Positions 28,576 to 38,631 of a stretch of 64,000 nt of DNA are shown here, one piece after another; the stretch's first letter is position 1, and every line of letters begins with the position of its first letter. The position numbers and the translations under genes are program-made. The notes below the pieces were generated by a model. That model worked only from the letters and a program-made list of their open reading frames with translations, had not been told where the DNA came from and did no database searches. The stretch is from Curtobacterium flaccumfaciens. GTDB lineage: Bacteria > Actinomycetota > Actinomycetes > Actinomycetales > Microbacteriaceae. The stretch spans positions 992,001-1,056,000 of the forward strand of contig CP121450.1 in the NCBI GenBank assembly GCA_029689965.1, read 5' to 3'.

Positions 28576-28882
28576 ATGGCGAAGAAGAGCAAGATCGCGA
28601 AGAACAACCAGCGCGCCGAGATCATCGCGCGCTACGCCGAGCGTCGTCTCGAGCTGAAGAAGGCCCTCGTGGACCCGAACGGCACCGACGAGTCGCGTGA
28701 GGCCGCCCGCGTCGGCCTGCAGAAGCTTCCCGCGTGACGCGTCGCCGGTCCGCTACCGCAAGCGCGACGCCATCGACGGTCGCCCCCGTGGTCACATCGG
28801 GGAGTTCGGCATCAGCCGTGTCCGCTTCCGCGACATGGCCCACCGTGGCGAGCTGCCGGGCATCACGAAGAGCTCCTGGTAA
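28576..28882 (+). CDS. rpsN: Ribosomal protein uS14 (zinc-free long form)
   Basis: 101-aa long-form uS14 ([20 protein letters not shown] to [11 protein letters not shown]). The raw frame hits a stop at about 28735 just after AGAAGCTTCCCGCG. With one extra C allowed for, the universal [16 protein letters not shown] block reads through. Since uS14 is normally essential, this is the clearest sign that frameshifts in this window are sequence errors rather than gene loss. Confidence 0.92.
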
Positions 28883-28898
28883 GCACCGTTCCGGCGAG

Positions 28899-28927
28899 CG
28901 CCCCGTCACCCCAGTGGTGGCGGGGCG
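28899..28927. terminator. Terminator after rpsN
   Basis: CGCCCCGTCACC pairs with GGTGGCGGGGCG (11 of 12) around a 5-base loop, 17 bases after rpsN. The 240 bases that follow, up to the HU gene, contain no gene I can support. Confidence 0.75.
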
Positions 28928-29166
28928 TTCGCGGTTTCCGAACACGTTCGGGGACATCTTCGTCACATCGGTCACATCTGACCCTTCCGTCCCTCGACAA
29001 CCCCGGAAATCCGGGCGAGTCGGCTGGTTTCGCCCCCGACGGCTGGTACGTTCGACTCCGGTTCCGCCGGGCAGCACGCCCTCGGTACCGCGGCACGGGC
29101 AACCGCTCCGAGCGCCGGGCGAGAAGTCGTCCGACCGATACTGCAAGAAGTCCGAGGAGGACATCC

Positions 29167-29454
29167 ATGGCTGACAAGTCACTGAACCGCACCGAGCTCG
29201 TCGCTGCCGTCGCGCAGGAGTCCGGCCAGAGCCAGGCCACCGTCAACGGCGTCGTCGACGCGCTCTTCTCCGTCGTCTCGAACTCGGTTGCCGATGGCAC
29301 CAAGGTCACGATCCCGGGCTGGATCGCCTTCGAGAAGACCCACCGCGCCGCCCGCACCGGCCGCAACCCGCAGACCGGTGACGCCATCGAGATCGCCGCG
29401 AGCGACTCGGTCAAGGTCAGCGCCGGCTCGAAGCTCAAGGCTGCGGTCAAGTAA
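29167..29454 (+). CDS. hup: HU-family DNA-binding protein
   Basis: Intact 95-aa nucleoid protein. Dimerisation helices at residues 1-45 and the DNA-bending arm with the family signature GWIAFEKTHRAARTGRNPQT. It lacks the long Lys/Ala-rich tail of mycobacterial HupB. Own transcription unit with GAGGAGG upstream and a strong terminator after it. Confidence 0.95.
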   Translation: MADKSLNRTELVAAVAQESGQSQATVNGVVDALFSVVSNSVADGTKVTIPGWIAFEKTHRAARTGRNPQTGDAIEIAASDSVKVSAGSKLKAAVK

Positions 29455-29472
29455 GACCTCTGCACCACACGG

Positions 29473-29497
29473 AAGGGACGGCTTCGGCCGTCCCTTT
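29473..29497. terminator. Terminator after hup
   Basis: AAGGGACGG-CTTCGG-CCGTCCCTT: a 9-base stem with a stable UUCG-type loop, followed by TTCGTCGT. A classic intrinsic terminator 18 bases after the hup stop. Confidence 0.85.
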
Positions 29498-29572
29498 CGT
29501 CGTCCCCGGGCGCTCTTCCACAGGCGGTCGTCCGATTCCGTGAGCGGGTGGGGCAGCGCCTAGGCTTGACGG

Positions 29573-31604
29573 GTGTCTCGGATCGCGCGCATCGCCGGCC
29601 CCGCCGTGCTGCTGCTCGTCGGGTTCGTGTCCCTCCTCGTCGCGCTCGTCATCGGCGGCGGGGCGAACGCAGCGCTCATCGCCGACCCGGGTGCTGCCGT
29701 CCGGTTCGGCCTGCCGATCGCCCGCCTCGTGGTCGACCTGTCCGCCGCCGCAGCGATCGGTGGGCTCGCGCTCGCGACCGTCGGGCTCTCCCGCACGGCC
29801 CCGGAGTGGAACCGCGCGATCGACGTCGCCGCCGCGGCCGCCGCGGTCTGGACGGTGGCGTCGGCCGTCACCACGTTCTTCACGTTCCTCAGCGTCGCCG
29901 GGTCGAAGGTCAGCCTCGACGACCAGTTCGGGCAGTCGATGGGGGTGTTCCTCACCGGGACGGACCTCGGGCTCGCCTGGCTCGTGACCGTCCTCGTCGC
30001 GGCCGTCGTCACGGTGCTGTGCTTCGCCGTCCGATCACGGGGGATGGTGGCACTGACCGCGGGGGTGGCGATGATCGGGCTCATCCCGCTCGCGCAGCAG
30101 GGCCACGCCGCCGGGACGGCCAGCCACGACGCCGCCGTCACGGCGCTCGGCCTGCACCTGGTCGGCGCTGCGCTCTGGGTCGGCGGCCTGGTGATGCTCG
30201 TGCTCCTGCACCCGGTGATCGACGGCGGTCGTCTCGCCGTGGTCGTCGGGCGGTACTCGAGCATCGCGCTCGGCTGCTTCGTCCTCGTCGCCGTGTCGGG
30301 CGTCGCGTCCGCGCAGATCCGTGTCGGAGCGCTCTCGAACCTGTCCACCCGTACGGCCTCCTGGTGCTCGTCAAGATCGGCGCGATCCTGGCGATCGGCG
30401 TCCTCGGTGCCGTGCAACGACGGCGCGCCATCCGTTCCCTCGCCGCCGCTCCCGAGCGCCGACGCCCGTTCTGGCTGCTCATCGTGGTGGAGCTCGCCGT
30501 GATGGGCGTCGCGAGCGGGTTCGCCGCAGCGCTCGGACGGACGGCGACCCCGGTCGACCAGATCGCGCTGAGCAAGACCACGAACCCGTCGCCGGCCGAG
30601 TTGCTGACGGACGACACGCTCCCGCACGCGCCCGGCGGGTGGGGCTGGCTGACGTCGTGGAACGTCGACCTGTTCTGGCTGATGGCCGCTGTGCTGCTCG
30701 CCGCGGCCTACGCAGCCGGGGTCGTCCGGCTGCGGCGTGCCGCGGTGTACTGGCCGGTGCGCCGGACCATCGCCGCTGGCATCGCCATCGTCTCGCTCGT
30801 CGTCGCGACGTCGGGTTCGCTGCACACCTACGACCGCTTCCTCGTCTCCGCGAACGTCGGTGCGCACCTGCTGCTCGGGCTCGTCGTCCCGGCGCTGGTC
30901 TGGGCGGCGGCACCCGTGCGGCTCGTCCGTGCGGCCGTGCGCCCGCGTGACGACGACAGCACCGGCGTCCGTGAATGGACCGGCGTCCTGCTCGACAACG
31001 CGGCCGTGCGCTACCTGGTGCAGCCGTTCCCCGCGTTCCTCTTCCTCGCCGCGGTGTGGTGGGCGTTCTTCGCGACCGACGCGCTCCGGTGGTCGGTGAG
31101 CGACCCGACCGGGCGTACCGTGAGCGACGTCGTGTTCCTGCTCGTCGGACTGCTCGCCGTGCCGACCCTGCTCACGCCGATCGCCGCCGGCGCCCGACGT
31201 CCGACGGCGCCCGCTGCGGTGGTGCGCATCGTCGGGGCGGTGGTCGTCGCCGGCGGACTGGTGTCGCTCGGCCTCGCGATGCGGGGTCCGCTCGGACTCC
31301 TGCTGGCCTCGTGGTACGGCGCGATGGGGCGGACGTGGGGGCCGGACCGCTCACCGACCAAGCGCACGCCGGCGCGGTGCTCGTGGTCGCCGGGGCCGCT
31401 CTGCTCGTGACGATCGTCGTGGTGGTGCTGGTCCGGGTGCGCCGTGACGCTGCAACCCCCGCCGGCGCCGGGACGTCGCGCCCCGCCGCGGACATCGCGC
31501 CCGCACACACCGGGGCGCGGCGTTCGCACCGGGGCGCGATCGTCCGGCCATCGGACGAGCCGGACTTCGACGACGGCAGCGACGACGGCACGGTGATCCC
31601 GTGA
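29573..31604 (+). CDS. CopD-CtaG fusion: copper resistance D / cytochrome oxidase assembly membrane protein
   Basis: About 677 aa, around 14 helices. The N-half is CopD-like (TALGLHLVGAALWVGGLVML); the C-half is the caa3_CtaG domain (SGSLHTYDRFLVSANVGAHL, PFPAFLFLAAVWW and LLASWYGAMG), a fusion usual in actinobacteria. It likely delivers or handles copper for cytochrome oxidase. Missing bases at about 30345 and 31345. Start GTG at 29573; the stop overlaps the helicase start. Confidence 0.82.
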
Positions 31605-32908
31605 GCGTCGAGCTCAGCGCCGAGCAGCGCGCGGTCTTCGAGTACATCGAGCACACCCGCGACCACGTGTTCATCACCGGGCGCGCGGGGACGGGCAAGT
31701 CGACGCTGCTCAACCACCTGTCGTGGAACACCGAGAAGCAGGTCGTCATCTGCGCCCCGACCGGGGTCGCCGCGCTGAACGTCGGCGGGCAGACCATCCA
31801 CTCGCTCTTCCGGTTGCCGATCGGGCTCATCGGCGATGCCGAACTCCGGCAGGGCCCGGAGACCCGCAAGCTCCTCAACACGATCGACACGCTCGTGATC
31901 GACGAGGTCTCGATGGTGAACGCCGACCTCCTGGACGCGATGGACCGGTCCCTGCGCAAGGCCCGGGGACGTCAGTTCGAGGCGTTCGGCGGCGTGCAGG
32001 TCGTCATGTTCGGCGACCCCTACCAGCTGCCGCCGGTACCGGGCGACGGCGACGAGCGCGCGTACTTCACCGACCACTACCGCTCGATGTGGTTCTTCGA
32101 CGCCAAGGTGTGGCTCGAGGCCGAGCTCCACATCGTCGAGCTCGCGACCGTGCACCGGCAGCGGGACGACGCCTTCGCGGCGATGCTCACGGCCGTGCGG
32201 CACGGACGCGTGACCGCAGACGTCGCCGGACAGCTCAACGCAGCGGGGGCACGTCCGGCGCCCGACGACGCGATCACCCTCGCGACCCGGAACGACACCG
32301 TGGCGCGCATCAACAAGGCGGCGCTCGACCGCTTGCCCGGCACGGTGAAGACCGCACGAGCCGACGTGAACGGCGACTTCGGCGGGCGGAACTTCCCGGC
32401 CGACGAAGCGCTCGAGCTGAAGCCCGGCGCGCACGTGATGTTCCTCCGCAACGACCCGGACCAGCGCTGGGTGAACGGCACGCTCGGCGTCGTGACGACC
32501 ATCCGCGACACGGTGTGGGTGGACGTGGACGGTGAGTCGTTCGAGGTCCAGCCGTCGGTGTGGGAGAAGTTCAAGTACTCGTACGACCCGGACAAGAAGG
32601 AACTCAAGAAGGACACGGTCGGCGAGTTCCAGCAGTTCCCGCTGCGCCTGGCGTGGGCGGTGACGATCCACAAGTCGCAGGGAAGCACCTACGACCGAGC
32701 CGTGGTCGACCTCGGCAACCGGGTGTTCAGCGCCGGCCAGACGTACGTCGCGCTCTCACGGCTGACCTCGCTCGAGGGGCTGTACCTGACCCGGCCGCTG
32801 CGACCGCAGGACATCATCGTGGACCTCGACGTCCGTCGCTTCATGTCCGAGGCGCCGCGCGTGGTCGCGACGGAGCTCGAGGCACCGCACCCGCCCGACG
32901 CCCGCTGA
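31601..32908 (+). CDS. PIF1/RecD-like ATP-dependent DNA helicase
   Basis: Intact 435-aa SF1 helicase. Walker A FITGRAGTGKSTLLNH near residue 30, motif Ia CAPTGVAALNVGGQTIHS, Walker B LVIDEVSMV, motif III VVMFGDPYQLPP, and C-terminal motifs VTIHKSQGSTYD and YVALSRLTS. PIF1-type enzymes unwind DNA 5'-3' at G-quadruplexes, forks or recombination intermediates. It overlaps the CopD-CtaG gene by 4 bases, a coupling with no obvious functional reason. Confidence 0.88.
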   Translation: MSVELSAEQRAVFEYIEHTRDHVFITGRAGTGKSTLLNHLSWNTEKQVVICAPTGVAALNVGGQTIHSLFRLPIGLIGDAELRQGPETRKLLNTIDTLVIDEVSMVNADLLDAMDRSLRKARGRQFEAFGGVQVVMFGDPYQLPPVPGDGDERAYFTDHYRSMWFFDAKVWLEAELHIVELATVHRQRDDAFAAMLTAVRHGRVTADVAGQLNAAGARPAPDDAITLATRNDTVARINKAALDRLPGTVKTARADVNGDFGGRNFPADEALELKPGAHVMFLRNDPDQRWVNGTLGVVTTIRDTVWVDVDGESFEVQPSVWEKFKYSYDPDKKELKKDTVGEFQQFPLRLAWAVTIHKSQGSTYDRAVVDLGNRVFSAGQTYVALSRLTSLEGLYLTRPLRPQDIIVDLDVRRFMSEAPRVVATELEAPHPPDAR

Positions 32909-33043
32909 CGTCGCTGCGCGGTGGCCGCAGGGGTCGTCCGACGTCGGGATCGTGGTTCGACCCGCTGCACACGATGCCGGCCGGACGCGCGACGCCCCGC
33001 CGGCCACGGGGGCGAGCGGGGCGTGCGGCGTGTGCGTGCGTGG

Positions 33044-33496
33044 TCAGGCGCGAGCGGCGTCGGCCCGGAGCGCGCGGATGTTCTGCTTGTCGGCTCCGAA
33101 CGCCGTGAGCAGCAGGATCACACCGACGATCGCGTGGAACACGTTGTCCGTGGTGTTGAGCGCGAACACGTTGGCCGACGTGTTCACGAACACGAAGCCG
33201 TACACCGCGAGCACGACGAGGACGGCCCCGACGAGGGTGTTCACGTTGCGCGACCCGATCGTGTTGCCGAGCCCGACGATGAGCAGCGCGGCGGCCAACA
33301 GGGTCCAGAGCAGCGCCAGCGGCGGGTTCACCCCGAACGCGTTCCAGAGCATCCCACCGTGACGGCTGAAGAAGCCCGGGTCGCCGTCGGCCGCCAGGAA
33401 GAACCCGAGGATGCCCCAGATGAGGAGGACCGCTCCCACGGTCAGCGCGAGACCGCGGTTCGGGGAAGCGGTGATGCTCGGTTCCTTGATGGCCAC
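33044..33496 (-). CDS. DUF4383-family membrane protein
   Basis: Intact 150-aa protein with four helices (LALTVGAVLLIWGILGFF, LLWTLLAAALLIVGLG, VGAVLVVLAVYGFVFV, VFHAIVGVILLLTAFG). The start is the GTG at 33496, preceded by GAGGAGG on the minus strand; an upstream in-frame ATG would overlap the divergent phosphatase gene and reads as non-native. Unknown function. Confidence 0.75.
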   Translation of the reverse strand: MAIKEPSITASPNRGLALTVGAVLLIWGILGFFLAADGDPGFFSRHGGMLWNAFGVNPPLALLWTLLAAALLIVGLGNTIGSRNVNTLVGAVLVVLAVYGFVFVNTSANVFALNTTDNVFHAIVGVILLLTAFGADKQNIRALRADAARA

Positions 33497-33707
33497 TTCG
33501 GTTTCCTCCTCGTACGCAGCCGGCGCTGTGCGCGTCGGTCCGGCGACCTGCGCCGGTGCGATCGACCGGGCGCCGCCGATCGGTGCGTTCCCAGGCTCCG
33601 ACCGGCCGTCCAACGGTATCGTGTCGGAGCCCGACCGTCCGAATCGCACGCGCGTGAGCAGGCGCGTGACGACACCGACGACGAGCACCCCGAGGAGGAC
33701 CAGCCCG

Positions 33708-34598
33708 GTGACCCGAACGCCCGAACGCAACGCTCCGGAGTCGCGTGGACCGAGCGTCTCGCGGCGGGTTCGGTGGGCCCTGTTGGCGGCTCTGGGTTTC
33801 GTGGTCGTGCCTCTCGTCTACGCGGCGGCGGTCCTGACGCCCGTGGGACAGCGGGTCGAGGACGCCGCGCTCGGCGGGTCCGGGAATCCGACCTGTTCTC
33901 GTCGGACACTGCCCTCAACGTCATCTCGGTGCCGGTGATCCTGTTGCTCGTCGTCGTGATCGCCGCCGTCGCGTTCGCTCGGCGCCGCCTCGCCGTGGGG
34001 CTCGGGCGGGCGTCGTGGTGCTCGCGTCGGCAGCCACCTCGACGCTCGTCAAGCGTATCGCCGAGCGCCCGGAGATCGCCCAGTCGACGACGCCGAACTC
34101 CTTCCCGTCCGGGCACGCCACCATCGCGCTCGCCGCGCTGTTCGCGGTGCTGATGGTCACGCCGCGCCGGTTCCGTCCCGTCGTCACCCTGATCGGCGTC
34201 GCGTACGCGGTGTTCGTCGCGAACCAGACCGTGGTCTACGGATGGCACCGGGTGAGCGACATCGTCGGGCGTGCGGCATCGCGCTGTTCTGGCTCGGGCT
34301 CGTCCGGGCGTGCGGGCCGCGCGTCGACCGAGGGCAGCGCGGCGACCGGGACGGACGACGGGCTCCCCGTCGTGTGGTGACCGGCGTGCTCCTCGTCGCG
34401 ACCGGGGCGACGTTCCTGGTCGGGCTCGTGGCACTGGTGTACGGCGTCGCCGGTGGCACCCACGACCACGCCGCGATCCTGGTCGCCGGCCGGATGGCGT
34501 CGAGCGCGAGCGTTCTGGCGGTGGTGACGATCGTGTGGATCGCGGACGGCATGCACCACGCGGCGCGCACGGACACCGAGAGGATCCCGGTCCTCTGA
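33708..34598 (+). CDS. PAP2-family phosphatase
   Basis: About 297 aa membrane phosphatase. Conserved C2 motif NSFPSGHATIALAALF and C3 motif VYGWHRVSDIVG are seen, with helices around them and a further C-terminal pair. The family acts on lipid phosphates such as undecaprenyl pyrophosphate or phosphatidic acid. Three missing bases (about 33882, 34008, 34268), the last two in GGGG runs. GTG start at 33708 with CGAGGAGG before it; divergent from the DUF4383 gene. Confidence 0.85.
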
Positions 34599-34780
34599 AC
34601 GGACGGTACGCGAGCAGCAGGCTACGGCGCCGCGCGAGTGGCAGGAGACGGCACCGGAGGAGCGCGACCCCGTTGCACGGCCACTGACGGGAATACCGTC
34701 GGCCGTAGTACGTTGCACTCGGTAAGTCGATGCAAACGCATCGAAATCGCAGCGGCGGAGTCCGCGGAAGGCGGCGCATC

Positions 34781-35919
34781 ATGCAGTTCGGCATCTTCAC
34801 GGTCAGTGACGTCACGACCGACCCCACCACCGGGCAGACCCCGACGACACCCAGCGGGTCCGGGACATCCTGACGATCGCCGAGCACGCCGACCAGGCCG
34901 GCCTCGACGTCTTCGCCACCGGTGAGCACCACAACCCGCCGTTCGTCGCGTCGTCGCCGACCACCATGCTCGGTTACCTCGCCGGGCGCACGAAGAACAT
35001 CACGCTGTCGACCTCGACGACCCTGATCACCACGAACGACCCGGTGCGGATCGCCGAGGAGTACGCGATGCTCCAGGTCATCTCCGACGGTCGCATGGAC
35101 CTCATGATGGGCCGCGGCAACACCGGTCCCGTGTACCCGTGGTTCGGGCAGGACATCCGCCAGGGCGTCAACCTGGCGATCGAGAACTACGCGCTCGTCC
35201 GCCAGCTTCTGGGAGAACGACGTCGTGAACTGGCAGGGAACGTTCCGCACGCCGCTGCAGGGCTTCACCTCGACCCCGCGTCCGCTCGACGGTGTCCCGC
35301 CGTTCGTCTGGCACGGCTCGATCCGCACGCCCGAGATCGCCGAGCAGGCCGCCTACTACGGCGACGGCTTCTTCCACAACAACATCTTCTGGCCCATCCA
35401 GCACACCGCGCAGATGGTCGACCTCTACCGCCAGCGCTTCGAGCACTACGGCCACGGTGCGGCGAACCAGGCGATCGTGGGCCTCGGTGGGCAGTTCTTC
35501 GCTCGCAAGAACTCGCAGGATGCGATCGACGAGTTCCGCCCCTACTTCGACAACGCCCCGGTGTACGGCCACGGCCCCTCGATGGAGGACTTCACTGCGC
35601 AGACCCCGCTCACCGTGGGCTCGCCGCAGCAGGTGATCGACCGGTACGCCGCCATGAAGGACCACGTCGGGCACTACCAGCGCCAGCTGTTCCTCGTCGA
35701 CCATGCTGGACTGCCGCTCAAGACGGTCCTCGAGCAGATCGACATCCTGGCCGCGGAGATCGTGCCGAGCTCCGGAGGATCAACGACGAGGACCGGCCGG
35801 CGGACGTGCCGTCGAACCCGCCGTCGCACGCCTCCCGCGTGGCCGCGGCGCGTGCCGCCGGCACGGCGGGCAGCGACCACGTGGCCGCGGAGGACGAGTG
35901 GACGGGTGCGTCCGTCTGA
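34781..35919 (+). CDS. LLM-class flavin-dependent oxidoreductase
   Basis: About 379 aa bacterial-luciferase-like monooxygenase (TIM barrel, FMN-dependent). MQFGIFTVSDV start, then FATGEHHNPPF, TLSTSTTLITTNDPVRIAEE and ISDGRMDLMMGRGNTGPVYP, all typical of the group. Shifts at about 34853 (missing C), 35210 (extra C in CAGCTTCTGG, join RQFWENDVVNW) and 35775 (missing G) net to a whole frame. The substrate is unknown. Stand-alone gene with its own terminator. Confidence 0.87.
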
Positions 35920-35933
35920 CGACGGGACCCGGT

Positions 35934-35981
35934 GACGGACGGGAGGCGCGGCGCCGGCTGGCACCGCGCCTCCCGTCCGTC
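35934..35981. terminator. Palindrome after LLM oxidoreductase gene
   Basis: 22-base arms (35934-35955 and 35960-35981) with one mismatch and a 4-base loop, containing GGGAGGCGCGG. Nearly the same design as the palindrome at 2190-2235, so a repeated terminator family. It separates the converging LLM and SMR transcripts. Confidence 0.7.
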
Positions 35982-36061
35982 TCGGTGCGAGTCTCGGGCG
36001 CCGTGGCCCGAGGCTCGGGGTGGGCGACCGTTCTCGGGGCTCGCGGCGCGAGTTCGGTCGC

Positions 36062-36414
36062 TCAGGGCAAGTCTCGGGCCGGCGGGGCCGGCGCGGGGCG
36101 GGTCGGCACGAGCTTGAGGCCGACGACGCAGCCGACGATGCCGGCGATGAACAGCAGGCGCAGGAACGTCACCGGCTCGGCGCCCGTCGCCATGCCCCAC
36201 AGCACCGTGAGCGCCGCCCCGTGCCGGTCCACACCGCGTACGCCGTGCTGATCGGGATGTGCTTCAGGACGTAGCCGAACGCGACGAGGCTCACCACGAT
36301 GGTGATCGCGAACACGACCGTCGGGCCGGGCACGGTGAACCCGTCGCTCTCGCCGAGAGCCGTCGCCCACACGGTCTCGAGGGCGGCGCTGACGAACAGG
36401 ACGATCCACGCCAC
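36062..36414 (-). CDS. SMR-family efflux protein, subunit 1
   Basis: About 117 aa, four helices, EmrE/SugE family. The conserved membrane Glu is in SAALETVWATALGESDGF, and STAYAVWTGTG is the next signature. A missing G at about 36217 splits it (GTGAALTVLWGMATG across the join). Start GTG at 36414, 1 base after the partner's stop. Paired SMR genes usually form a heterodimer for cationic drugs or guanidinium-type compounds. Confidence 0.85.
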
Positions 36415-36415
36415 C

Positions 36416-36730
36416 TCAGCTCACCACCTTCAGGCCGACGACGCAGGCCACGAGGCCGAGCACGAGGGCGATCCGGGCGACCGAGGCCGCCTCCTGCCTG
36501 CGGAGGACGGCGACGACGACGGTGAGCGATGCCCCGATGCCGACCCAGACCGCGTACGCCGTGCCCACCGGGATCTCCTTCATCGCGAACGCCAGGCCGA
36601 CCATGCTGAGCACCATGCCGCCGACGAACACGATCGTCGGCACGACCTTCTTGAAGCCGTTCGAAGCGCTGAGTGCGGTGGCCCACACGGCCTCGAGCAC
36701 GCCCGACAGGACGAGGATGAGCCACGCCAT
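36416..36730 (-). CDS. SMR-family efflux protein, subunit 2
   Basis: Intact 104-aa SMR protein with essential Glu in SGVLEAVWATALSASNGF and VGTAYAVWVGIGASLTV. It is first in the two-gene operon, divergent from the TetR gene and behind two palindromic operators, so expression is probably induced by a ligand of that repressor. Confidence 0.9.
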   Translation of the reverse strand: MAWLILVLSGVLEAVWATALSASNGFKKVVPTIVFVGGMVLSMVGLAFAMKEIPVGTAYAVWVGIGASLTVVVAVLRRQEAASVARIALVLGLVACVVGLKVVS

Positions 36731-36757
36731 GACGATGTCCTTCCGATCCGAGACGAT

Positions 36758-36818
36758 AGTCGCACGACTGTGCGAATGAGATCACCACGGTAGCACGAAC
36801 TCGTACATCCGTGCGAGT
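36758..36818. promoter_or_regulatory. Two TetR-type operators between SMR operon and tetR-like gene
   Basis: AGTCGCAC-GACT-GTGCGAAT (36758-36777) and ACTCGTAC-ATCC-GTGCGAGT (36799-36818) share an 8-4-8 design with consensus ACTCGCAC-N4-GTGCGAGT. They lie in the 96-base divergent region, so one repressor dimer at each could silence both directions. Confidence 0.7.
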
Positions 36819-36826
36819 ATGGTGTC

Positions 36827-37405
36827 GTGGCCAGGAGCATCGACGTCGAGGAACGTCGCCGCACCGTGTCCGAAGCGGCGTGCCGGGTGCTCGCCCGGGA
36901 CGGCCTCGGGGCCCTGAGCGTGCGCAACGTCGCCGCCGAGGCCGGCCTGCCGCCGAGCACCGTGCGGTACGTGTTCCCGACCCAGTCGAGCATGCGCGAG
37001 CACACCATCACGCTCGTGTTCGACCGCACACGGGAGCGGATCGATGCCATCCCCTCGGACACGCCGCCACGCGAGCGGGCGCACCGGATGGTCCTCGAGC
37101 TCCTGCCCCTCGACGAGGAACGGGTCATCGAGCTCGACGTCTACCTGGCACTCGGGAACGCCGCGCTGACCGACGCCGAACTCCGGCCGGCGCTCGACCG
37201 CGTCATCGCCGAGATGCGGGAGTGGAGCGAGGAGATCCTCGGGCTCGTCGGCGTGCCCGCGGCCGACCGCGAGTACGAGGCCTGCCGGCTGCACGCCCTC
37301 GTCGACGGCCTCGCGATGCACGTCGTGCGGCTCGCGCCGGGGGAGTCCGGCGACTGGGCGATCGACGTGCTCGACCGGCACCTCGACGGGCTCGCGCGGG
37401 GCTGA
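36827..37405 (+). CDS. TetR-family regulator
   Basis: Intact 192-aa TetR repressor: helix-turn-helix GALSVRNVAAEAGLPPSTVRYVF near residue 30 and an all-helical ligand domain. GTG start at 36827, 8 bases after the second operator. The divergent SMR pump is the expected target. Confidence 0.88.
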   Translation: MARSIDVEERRRTVSEAACRVLARDGLGALSVRNVAAEAGLPPSTVRYVFPTQSSMREHTITLVFDRTRERIDAIPSDTPPRERAHRMVLELLPLDEERVIELDVYLALGNAALTDAELRPALDRVIAEMREWSEEILGLVGVPAADREYEACRLHALVDGLAMHVVRLAPGESGDWAIDVLDRHLDGLARG

Positions 37406-37431
37406 GGCCGCGGCTCGGGAGGGCGTCACGG

Positions 37432-37576
37432 CCTCGCACCGTGCGAGGTTCGGCGAACACGGTGCGAGGTTCCGTGCATGGTGCGACGCTCGCGGGGTCC
37501 CACGGCGCCGGAACCTCGCACACTGCGCACCTCGCACACTGCGCGTCTCGCACACTGCGCGCCTCGCACGGTGCGT
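37432..37576. repeat. Cluster of GTGCGAG/CTCGCAC repeats
   Basis: Seven exact copies of CTCGCAC or its complement in 145 bases. It includes the palindrome CCTCGCACCGTGCGAGG (37432-37448) and four tandem 16-bp units at 37513-37576 (unit like ACCTCGCACACTGCGC). A 12-base inverted repeat GTGCGAGGTTCC/GGAACCTCGCAC spans the middle. The half-site equals that of the TetR operators upstream. It fills the gap between the TetR gene and the DUF318 permease gene. Confidence 0.75.
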
Positions 37577-37612
37577 GGGGCCGCGGCGACGGCCGTCGCC
37601 TATCCTTGCCCG

Positions 37613-38631
37613 GTGACGACGACCACGACGCCGCGCGCAGCTCTTCGTTCCCGGGCACTCACCGGCCCCGGGCTCGTGCTGCTCGCCGTCGTCGTGCTGC
37701 TCGGGATCCGCCTGCTCTCCCCGGCCGTCGGGGCAGCGGGCCTGCCGAGCGTCGTGCAGGACTTCCTGACGCTGGCGATCAGCGTCGTCGTCGAGTCCCT
37801 GCCGTTCGTGGTGCTCGGCATCGTGCTGTCGATCGTCGTCGAGGTGTGGGTGCCGGTCGGCGCGCTCGAGAGGGTCCTGCCGCAGCGCCCGATGCCGCGG
37901 CGAGCCGTGATCTCCCTGATCGGCATGCTCTTCCCGGTGTGCGAGTGCGGGAACGTGCCGCTCGCCCGCGGCCTCATGCTGCGCGGCTTCACACCGGCCG
38001 AGGCCGTCACCTTCCTCGTCGCCGCGCCGATCCTCAACCCCCTCGTGATCGTCAGTACGGCGCAGGCGTTCGGCTGGTCCGGCTGGGTCCTGCCGGTCCG
38101 CATCGTCGGCGGTTTCGTGATCGCGAACCTGGTCGGCTGGATCGTCGCCGCCCACCGTCGGCCCGCCGACCTGCTGCTGCCCGCGTTCGAGGCCCGGTGC
38201 CGCGCCACGATCGGCGCGCCCCGCGCCCGGAACCGCTGGCGGAGAGCGCCGCGCAGTTCGGCGGGGAGACCGCGACGATGATGCCCGCGCTGTTCGTCGG
38301 CGCCGGGCTGGCCGCCGCGATCCAGGTCGCCGTGCCCCGGTCCACGCTGGTGTCGATCGGTGCGAACCCGGTGCTGTCCGTCGCCGCGATGATGCTGCTC
38401 GCGATGACGGTGTCGCTCTGCTCGAACGTGGACGCCTTCTTCGCGCTGTCGTTCGCGTCGACGTTCCTGCCCGGGTCGATCACGGCGTTCCTGATCATCG
38501 GGCCGATCATCGACGTGAAGATGCTCGCCCTGCTCCGGACGACGTTCCGCGCGCGCTTCCTGGTGCTGCTCGCCGTCGTCTGCGTCCTGTTCGCCGCGAC
38601 CGTCGGGTTGGTGATGAATGTCCTGGTCTGA
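37613..38631 (+). CDS. DUF318/YraQ-family permease
   Basis: About 339 aa, eight or more helices. Conserved FPVCECGNVPLARGLMLRG and FLVAAPILNPLVIVST motifs, then CSNVDAFFALSFAS in the second half. A missing C at about 38218 breaks the frame (GAPPRPEPLAESA). The family is linked to metal or arsenic-type export in some bacteria, but substrates are mostly unknown. It overlaps the TIGR03943 partner by 14 bases, the standard pairing for this family. Confidence 0.82.

Noticed and set aside
37513..37576. CRISPR-like array in the 16-bp tandem repeats
   Set aside because: Contiguous units without spacers, built from the CTCGCAC operator half-site.
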